DNA of 64,000 nucleotides, from contig DATAUE010000114.1 in the NCBI GenBank assembly GCA_036268425.1, forward strand, positions 62,001-126,000. Direction: 5' to 3'. A program made the position numbers and the translations under genes. Under the pieces are notes generated by a model, which was not told the origin of the DNA, searched no databases, and was given only the letters and a program-made list of their open reading frames with translations. Positions 59,238-64,000 of the stretch are shown piece by piece; within the stretch, counting starts at the first letter, position 1, and each line of letters begins with the position of its first letter. This DNA comes from DATARH01 sp036268425 (GTDB lineage: Bacteria; Pseudomonadota; Alphaproteobacteria; ATCC43930; CGMCC-115725).

Positions 59238-60455
59238 ATGTGCACTCGGGTCTTCTACGGCTGGTGGATCGTCACTGGCTGTTTGATCGCAACATTGATG
59301 GGTAATGCACTCGGCTTTTACGGCGCAGGCGTCTACCTGCACGCAGTGGCCGAGTCAAAAGGCTGGCCAACGGGCCTTGTGTCCGGCGCTGTTACCCTTT
59401 TCTACATGACCAGTGCGCTTTTGCTCATCCCGGTGGGCAGCGCAATCAGCCGCCTCGGACCAGGACCAGTGATCGGTCTGGGAGCGTTCGCCACTGCCGT
59501 CGGTGTTGCCGGGATCGGGCGTGCTGGCGAGCTCTGGCAGGCGTACGGCGCCTTTCTGGTCATGGGGATCGGCTGGGCAAGTCTCTCAATGACTGCAATA
59601 GCTACAACCCTTGCTCCCTGGTTTGAGAGGTATCAAGGTCGTGCGATTTCGATTGCATCCCTCGGAGCAAGTGTCGGCGGCATGGCCGGCGTCCCGGCCC
59701 TTTTGTTCGGGATCAGGCGCGTCGGATTTGGGGTGACGACGACTGTGGCGGCCGTAGCGGTCATCGCCGTTCTTTTGCCGCTTGCCTGTTTCGTCCTGAA
59801 GCGCCGCCCCCAGGACCTGGGCTTGCTGCCAGACGGCGAGACGCCGCGGCGCACAGTCGGGACGAACGGCGCATCGCACTGGACACGAGCCGAGGCGTTG
59901 CGCACCAACGCGCTCCGCAGCGTGGTGGCGACGTTCGGCATCGGTATGATGGTTCAGATCGGTTTTTTGACCCACCAGGTGACGCTGATCCTGCCGTCGC
60001 TGGGTGTGTCGGGCACCTCCACCACGGTCGCGGCAACCGCGATTGCAGCACTCCTTGGCCGCTTGGTGCTTACCCGCTTCGCAGACCAGATCAACGAACG
60101 GACGATGGCGGCGGCGGTATTGGCGCTCGCGGCCACCGCATTGACCATGCTGGCACTGCTCCCTGCACCAATGGTACTGGTCGGTGGCAGTGTGCTTTTT
60201 GGGCTGGCCGTTGGCAACGTGACGACACTGTCGCCGATCATAATTCGGCGGGAATTTGGCGCCGTGTCGTTTGGCGCAATATTCGGCACTGCCTCCAGTG
60301 GAATCCAACTTACCGCCGCGCTCGGACCAAGCCTCTTTGGTCTGCTCCACGACGTATCGGGTAGTTACCGTCTTCCGCTGCTGATCGGTGCGATGCTGGA
60401 CATTGTGGCAGCTACCACGATTGCGTGCTCAGCACCGCGTCAAAGCGGGCATTGA
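59238..60455 (+). CDS. MFS transporter
   Basis: A 405-residue polytopic inner-membrane transporter with twelve hydrophobic segments (first: VFYGWWIVTGCLIATLMGNA, then FYGAGVYLHAVAE). The conserved MFS loop is not well formed, but the MFS pattern of two six-helix halves separated by a basic cytoplasmic loop (KRRPQDLGLLPDGETPRRTV, about residues 195-215) is clear. It resembles the OFA/monocarboxylate-type subgroup that starts with FYGWW. Substrate unknown. The ATG at 59238 is chosen over 59145, whose extra residues are hydrophilic and non-MFS. Its end overlaps the convergent glycosyltransferase gene by 44 bp. Codon use is slightly different from neighbours. Confidence 0.86.
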   Translation: MCTRVFYGWWIVTGCLIATLMGNALGFYGAGVYLHAVAESKGWPTGLVSGAVTLFYMTSALLLIPVGSAISRLGPGPVIGLGAFATAVGVAGIGRAGELWQAYGAFLVMGIGWASLSMTAIATTLAPWFERYQGRAISIASLGASVGGMAGVPALLFGIRRVGFGVTTTVAAVAVIAVLLPLACFVLKRRPQDLGLLPDGETPRRTVGTNGASHWTRAEALRTNALRSVVATFGIGMMVQIGFLTHQVTLILPSLGVSGTSTTVAATAIAALLGRLVLTRFADQINERTMAAAVLALAATALTMLALLPAPMVLVGGSVLFGLAVGNVTTLSPIIIRREFGAVSFGAIFGTASSGIQLTAALGPSLFGLLHDVSGSYRLPLLIGAMLDIVAATTIACSAPRQSGH

Positions 60456-61431
60456 ACGCGGCTTCTGTAAAGGGCGCCGCGGTTTGCCGGGAGGCAGCGC
60501 CGAGGCGGCGGCGCAGCTCGGGATTGGCGCCAAGCTGCGCCATCGCCTGTGCCAGCATGCCGATGGCACCGACCGGGTACAGCATGCAGTTGCGCCCATG
60601 CCGCCACAGCCCCTCATAAACCGACAGATCCGACAGGAGCAGCGGCTTTTCCAGCATCGCCGCTTCGAGGATCGTCACCGGCATGACTTCGGAATCCGAC
60701 GGCAGGCAGAACAGATCGGCCGTGTTTAGCCGGGCAAGCGTCGCATCGCGTCCGAGTTCGCCGACCAATTCGATCCGGTCCGGGTTCGCCTCGATGAATT
60801 TCAGGCAGTCATCCGGCAACCGATAGAATTTCCCGATAATCGTGCAATGCGCTCTGGGGTCCTGGTACAGCATCATGGCTCGGATCAGGTCGTAATGCCG
60901 CTTGCGCGGATAGACGCTGCCGATCGAGACGATGCGAAACGCCGTCTCTTCCGCCGGCTGTGGCAACGGTAAGGCGATCGGCGGAATACCGTAGGGAATG
61001 ACCGCCAGACGGCTGTCTTCATGGGCAAACGTGAACGAGCGATAGATTGCGTCGCGCAGATGCGGGATCGGAAAGACGATCACGCTGGCCCGGGCAAACG
61101 CCTCGACATGGCTCGGATGGCGCAGCAAATGATCGAGACCGACGGTGCCTTCATGGATCCACCAGATCGTCTTCATCGCCCCGGCCAGCGCCAATAACTG
61201 CGGCGCCGTCAGTACGGTATTGCAGATCGCCAAATCGGCACGGCCGGCATCCGACGGGTCGAGCACTGCAAAGCCGCGCCGCAGGTATTCCTCCTTGATC
61301 GGACCCGGTGCGGGTTGCGCGGCGCACACGCTGACGTCGTGCCCGGAGCGGCGCAGGTGCTCCGCCAGATTGAGCAGCAGCAGAGTCGAGCCGGTCAGCG
61401 TGTATTCGTAATTCACCAGCAGGATTTTCAT
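60412..61431 (-). CDS. Glycosyltransferase (GT4-like)
   Basis: A 339-residue GT-B glycosyltransferase. MKILLVNYEYTLTGSTLLLL is the N-terminal Rossmann start, FRIVSIGSVYPRKRHYDLIR (about residues 169-188) opens the C-domain, and the EX7E motif is E-VMPVTIL-E (FCLPSDSEVMPVTILEAAML), followed by KPLLLSD. It transfers a sugar from a nucleotide donor; acceptor and linkage are not readable. The gene ends inside the 3' end of the MFS gene on the other strand. It lies 71 bp from the divergent carboxylesterase start. Confidence 0.9.
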   Translation of the reverse strand: MKILLVNYEYTLTGSTLLLLNLAEHLRRSGHDVSVCAAQPAPGPIKEEYLRRGFAVLDPSDAGRADLAICNTVLTAPQLLALAGAMKTIWWIHEGTVGLDHLLRHPSHVEAFARASVIVFPIPHLRDAIYRSFTFAHEDSRLAVIPYGIPPIALPLPQPAEETAFRIVSIGSVYPRKRHYDLIRAMMLYQDPRAHCTIIGKFYRLPDDCLKFIEANPDRIELVGELGRDATLARLNTADLFCLPSDSEVMPVTILEAAMLEKPLLLSDLSVYEGLWRHGRNCMLYPVGAIGMLAQAMAQLGANPELRRRLGAASRQTAAPFTEAAFNARFDAVLSTQSW

Positions 61432-61502
61432 CGTATCCTGATCCCGGACGCACGGATCGACCCGCGTTTCCAGGATAGCCGACGCAACAGGAGCCGACGA
61501 AG

Positions 61503-63074
61503 ATGGATACGATCGTTTCCGACGGAACCGCCATAGTCGAAACCAGCGCCGGCAAACTGCGCGGTCTGTCGACGCACGGCATCCATGCCTTCAAGGGCGT
61601 TCCTTATGGTGCGCCGACCGGAGGCGCGAACCGCTTCATGGCGCCGCGGCGTGCCGAAAGCTGGGCCGGGATGCGCGACGCGTTCGATTATCGCGGCCAC
61701 GCACCGCAGATGCCCGGTCGCGCCAAGCATCGCCCGGAACTTGAGAATGTACTCGGCCCCGCCGATGCGACGCCCGAGGGCGAAGATTGCTTGAGCCTCA
61801 ATGTCTGGACGCCGGGTGTCGGCGACAACGCCAAACGGCCGGTCATGGTGTGGTTGCATGGCGGCGCTTTTGCCTACGGCTCCGGCAACCGTGCCGTCAC
61901 GGACGGCGCCAATCTGGCGCGGCGCGGCGATGTCGTCGTCGTCAGCGTCAACCACCGCCTGAACATTTTCGGCTTTCTGCACCTCGCGGAGATCGGCGGC
62001 GAGCGCTTCGCCCATTCCGGCAATGCCGGCGTGCTCGACCTCGTCGCGGCATTGGAATGGGTACGCGACAACATCGCGGCCTTCGGCGGCAACCCCGGAA
62101 ACGTGACGATCTTCGGCGAATCGGGTGGCGGCGGAAAAGTCAGCGTGCTGCTGGCGATGCCGGCGGCGCGCGGGCTGTTCCACCGCGCGGTCATCCAGAG
62201 CGGCGCGACGATCCGGGTCTCGACGCGCGAGCGTGGCAACGCACTGGCCGAAGCGGTGCTCAAGGAACTCGGCATCCCGAGCAAGAACTGCGCCCGCCTG
62301 CAGGATGTGCCGGCCGAGTTGTTGGCAGCGACGATCGCCCCGGCCTCGCGCGCGGTCGGCAAACGCACCTACCCGCTGCTCGACCGCTACGATTTCGGCC
62401 CGGTCGTCGACGGCACAGACCTGCCGCAGCAGCCGTTCGACCCCGCCGCGCCGGCCATTGCCGACGACATTCCGCTGCTGATCGGCGGCACGCATGAGGA
62501 AAGCGGTTATTTCCTGGCCGACGACAATGAGGTGTGGGAGCAGCGGCTGACAGAGGAGTCGTTCCGCAAGCGAATCGCAGCAGTGGCCGGCCCCGATGCC
62601 GGCAGCATCATTGATTGCTACCGTTCGATGTACCCGCAGGAGACACTGGAAAGTGTGCTGATTGCGGCGCTGACCGGCTCGAATTTCTGGGTGCGCACGG
62701 TATTGCTCGCCGAACGGAAGGCGGCGCGTCGGGCAGCGCCGCTTTATGTGTATTCGCTCAACTGGCGCTCGCCGGCTTTCGATGGGCGCCTCCAGGCGCA
62801 TCACGCAATGGACCTTCCGTTCGTGTTCGACAACACCGACATCCCGGACACGACCAAGGGCGCTGCCGGCGCCGCCGAACTGGCCGCCGTGGTGTCCGCC
62901 ACCTGGGCCACTTTCGCCCGCACTGGGAACCCGGCCAATGCCGGGTTGCCGTCGTGGTCCGCGTTCACCTCGGACGAGCGCGCGACGATGGTCTTCGACA
63001 AGCAATGCCGCCTCGTGGCGGACCCGGAGCGCGATGCCCGACTTTTGTGGGAGAAGGTAGCGGCGCGGCCATAA
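61503..63074 (+). CDS. Type B carboxylesterase / para-nitrobenzyl esterase-like
   Basis: A 523-residue alpha/beta hydrolase. The oxyanion motif is WLHGGAFAYGSGN (about residues 118-130), the nucleophile serine is in FGESGGGGKVSVLLAMP (about 202-218), the acid in GTHEESGYFL, and the histidine in AHHAMDLPFVFDN (about 424-436). There is no signal peptide. The length and motif order fit bacterial para-nitrobenzyl esterases, which hydrolyse various carboxylic esters. It is divergent from the glycosyltransferase. Confidence 0.92.
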   Translation: MDTIVSDGTAIVETSAGKLRGLSTHGIHAFKGVPYGAPTGGANRFMAPRRAESWAGMRDAFDYRGHAPQMPGRAKHRPELENVLGPADATPEGEDCLSLNVWTPGVGDNAKRPVMVWLHGGAFAYGSGNRAVTDGANLARRGDVVVVSVNHRLNIFGFLHLAEIGGERFAHSGNAGVLDLVAALEWVRDNIAAFGGNPGNVTIFGESGGGGKVSVLLAMPAARGLFHRAVIQSGATIRVSTRERGNALAEAVLKELGIPSKNCARLQDVPAELLAATIAPASRAVGKRTYPLLDRYDFGPVVDGTDLPQQPFDPAAPAIADDIPLLIGGTHEESGYFLADDNEVWEQRLTEESFRKRIAAVAGPDAGSIIDCYRSMYPQETLESVLIAALTGSNFWVRTVLLAERKAARRAAPLYVYSLNWRSPAFDGRLQAHHAMDLPFVFDNTDIPDTTKGAAGAAELAAVVSATWATFARTGNPANAGLPSWSAFTSDERATMVFDKQCRLVADPERDARLLWEKVAARP

Positions 63075-63124
63075 TCCTGACGCGTTAATCTTGAAAACAT
63101 CATGAAGAGGGCCGGGGGCACGGG

Positions 63125-63140
63125 CCATATGTACATATGG
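63125..63140. promoter_or_regulatory. Perfect palindromic operator before the VapBC-like operon
   Basis: CCATATGTACATATGG (63125-63140) is a 16-bp perfect palindrome 18 bp before the antitoxin ATG. VapB-type antitoxins repress their own promoters through such dyads, so it is a candidate VapBC operator. Confidence 0.7.
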
Positions 63141-63157
63141 ATCAAAGGACGCTGATC

Positions 63158-63367
63158 ATGACCATCGACGTTTCGGAAGAGACCGAAGCGCAGCTGGCTG
63201 ACGAGGCAAAGCGGCGGGGGATTTCTGTCGATACGCTACTGACCCGCTTTATCGGCGAACATGCTTCGCGGATGACGCAGACGCAAAGCGAGCCGCAATT
63301 ACCGGTCTGGCATCTTGGCGGAACAGGTGCGCTTCACCGGCGAGACATCTACGACGATGGCCGTTGA
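63158..63367 (+). CDS. Ribbon-helix-helix-like antitoxin
   Basis: A 69-residue small protein. MTIDVSEETEAQLADEAKRR is the classic N-terminal strand-helix of RHH/VapB antitoxins, followed by GISVDTLLTRFIGEHASRM, the second helix. The variable C-terminus PVWHLGGTGALHRRDIYDDG would hold the toxin. AAAGGA lies 8 nt before the ATG at 63158; an earlier ATG at 63137 is inside the palindrome. It overlaps the PIN-domain gene by 11 bp. Confidence 0.85.
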   Translation: MTIDVSEETEAQLADEAKRRGISVDTLLTRFIGEHASRMTQTQSEPQLPVWHLGGTGALHRRDIYDDGR

Positions 63368-63809
63368 GCCGGGAATCGTCGATACCAACGTTCTAGTCTA
63401 CGCGCTCGACGCCGATGCCACGCAGCATCTTGCAGCACGCGCGCTGCTTGAAGCCGAGCGCGACGCGTCCACCACGCTCTATGTGACATCACAGATTCTC
63501 TGTGAGTTTTATTCGATCGTAACCAACCCGCGCCGCGTTCCAAACCCGCGTAGATCAGGCGATGCCTTAAGCGCGGTATCAGGTCTGCTTGCGTTTCTGC
63601 ATGTGCTGCCGGTTCCCGCCCGCACGGTTGACGGCTGGCTCAATCTATTGCGGCGCCGTCCGGTGACAGGCGGCGATGTTTTTGATCTGCAAATCATCGC
63701 GACCATGCAAGCCAATGATGTTCATCGCATCTACACGTTCAACACCGGTGACTTCGAGATTTTTCCGGAACTCACGGTTGTGACTCCGGCACCCGGTGTC
63801 CAACGCTGA
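63357..63809 (+). CDS. PIN-domain toxin (VapC-like)
   Basis: A 150-residue PIN nuclease. The first acidic residue is D in VDTNVLVYALDADATQHLAA (about residues 8-27), a second in the middle region SQILCEFYSIVTN (glutamate), and the third in TGGDVFDLQIIATMQANDVH (about 110-129). The C-terminal RIYTFNTGDFEIFPELTVVT is the usual PIN end. VapC toxins cleave initiator tRNA or rRNA. It begins within the end of the antitoxin gene. The GTG/ATG at 63357 gives the normal length. Confidence 0.88.
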   Translation: MAVEPGIVDTNVLVYALDADATQHLAARALLEAERDASTTLYVTSQILCEFYSIVTNPRRVPNPRRSGDALSAVSGLLAFLHVLPVPARTVDGWLNLLRRRPVTGGDVFDLQIIATMQANDVHRIYTFNTGDFEIFPELTVVTPAPGVQR

Positions 63810-63837
63810 CGGCTTGAGGCGTCGGTCCAGCCCCTAT

Positions 63838-64000
63838 TCACCGCTTCTCTGCCAGTGCCCATGCCTGTTCCGCCAACGGCCGGGCGATGCGGCCGACTTC
63901 GCCGGCCTCGCGGCTGGCGGCGGTGCCGTCGATCGCGCGCTTGGCGATGCCTTGCAGGATCGCGGCGATCCGGAACAGGCTGTACACCATATAGAAATCC
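63838..64000 (-). CDS. C-terminus of an APH/choline-kinase-like phosphotransferase, partial
   Basis: Only the last 53 residues are in the window (DFYMVYSLFRIAAILQGIAK, then RAIDGTAASREAGEVGRIAR and the end LAEQAWALAEKR). This end is typical of the stand-alone aminoglycoside phosphotransferase-like proteins related to the N-terminal part of ACAD10/ACAD11, often next to acyl-CoA dehydrogenases. The rest lies beyond the window, so start and catalytic residues cannot be seen. Confidence 0.78.
   Translation of the reverse strand, partial: DFYMVYSLFRIAAILQGIAKRAIDGTAASREAGEVGRIARPLAEQAWALAEKR

Noticed and set aside
61428..63128. 566-residue minus-strand open frame opposite the carboxylesterase
   Set aside because: Arg/His-rich, low-complexity shadow; the plus strand holds a complete esterase with all motifs.

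Overview
This window is high-GC DNA from an alphaproteobacterium, most plausibly a Rhodospirillales-type organism. The evidence is the gene content rather than any marker match: a divK-pleD pair, a DUF1849/EipB-type envelope protein, class II DAHP synthase, a DinB polymerase with an N-terminal zinc-ribbon, a purD/xseA divergence followed by rph-rdgB-hemW, an LppC-like lipoprotein and rsmI-yraN, and many stand-alone catabolic enzymes (luciferase-like monooxygenases, acyl-CoA dehydrogenase, MaoC, HpcH/HpaI aldolase, Liv-type ABC transporter). Genus and species cannot be read from the sequence. Nearly every gene is chromosomal in style. No phage genes, transposases, CRISPR arrays or rRNA were seen.

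Layout. 0.2-4 kb: a small hypothetical protein, then a minus-strand catabolic group (Rieske oxygenase alpha and beta, a TRAP-type DctP protein without a signal peptide, a cupin). 4-5.8 kb: a HepT-MntA type VII toxin-antitoxin pair followed after 10 bp by a KirBac-like potassium channel. 5.8-8.5 kb: flavin reductase, a four-copy 11-bp tandem repeat, mercaptopyruvate sulfurtransferase, GNAT and a hypothetical. 8.5-13.1 kb: a complete five-gene Liv ABC transporter. 13.3-19 kb: luciferase-like monooxygenase, citrate synthase, glutamyl-tRNA synthetase, DUF1993, TauD-like dioxygenase. 19-23.5 kb: an acyl-carrier-protein cluster (thioesterase; ACP, adenylate-forming ligase, SDR) and a second SDR with altered catalytic residues. 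23.7-25.7 kb: a secreted His-Trp-Gly / Tyr-rich protein, then a gene-poor stretch with tRNA-Arg(ACG). 25.7-28.5 kb: acyl-CoA dehydrogenase, a VOC gene flanked by inverted repeats, MaoC.

28.5-38.8 kb is a housekeeping block: purD, xseA, rph, rdgB, hemW, LppC-like lipoprotein, rsmI, yraN, a BON lipoprotein, a SirB1-type protein and a group III truncated haemoglobin, closed by a palindromic repeat pair. 38.9-42 kb: an M81 metallopeptidase and gamma-glutamyltransferase operon. 42.2-43 kb: a YefM-YoeB module with a well-formed operator and a tiny lipoprotein overlapping the toxin stop. 43-48.4 kb: 2OG-Fe(II) oxygenase, two divergent luciferase-like monooxygenases, a secreted (alpha/alpha)6-barrel protein and a MetE-C-like protein. 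48.4-56.4 kb: PleD, DivK, ROK kinase, DinB, DUF1849, DAHP synthase, nicotinate phosphoribosyltransferase. 56.4-64 kb: GNAT with an apparent CTG start, HpcH/HpaI aldolase, ureohydrolase with a textbook terminator, MFS transporter, glycosyltransferase, carboxylesterase, a VapBC-like pair with a perfect palindromic operator, and the 3' end of an APH-like phosphotransferase.

The most unusual items are the HepT-MntA-KirBac operon, the ketosynthase-free ACP cluster, the catalytically altered SDR, the His-Trp-Gly repeat protein and the 11-bp repeat before the sulfurtransferase. Three toxin-antitoxin modules of three different kinds lie within this 64 kb. Functions are assigned from motifs read by eye. 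No database search was run.
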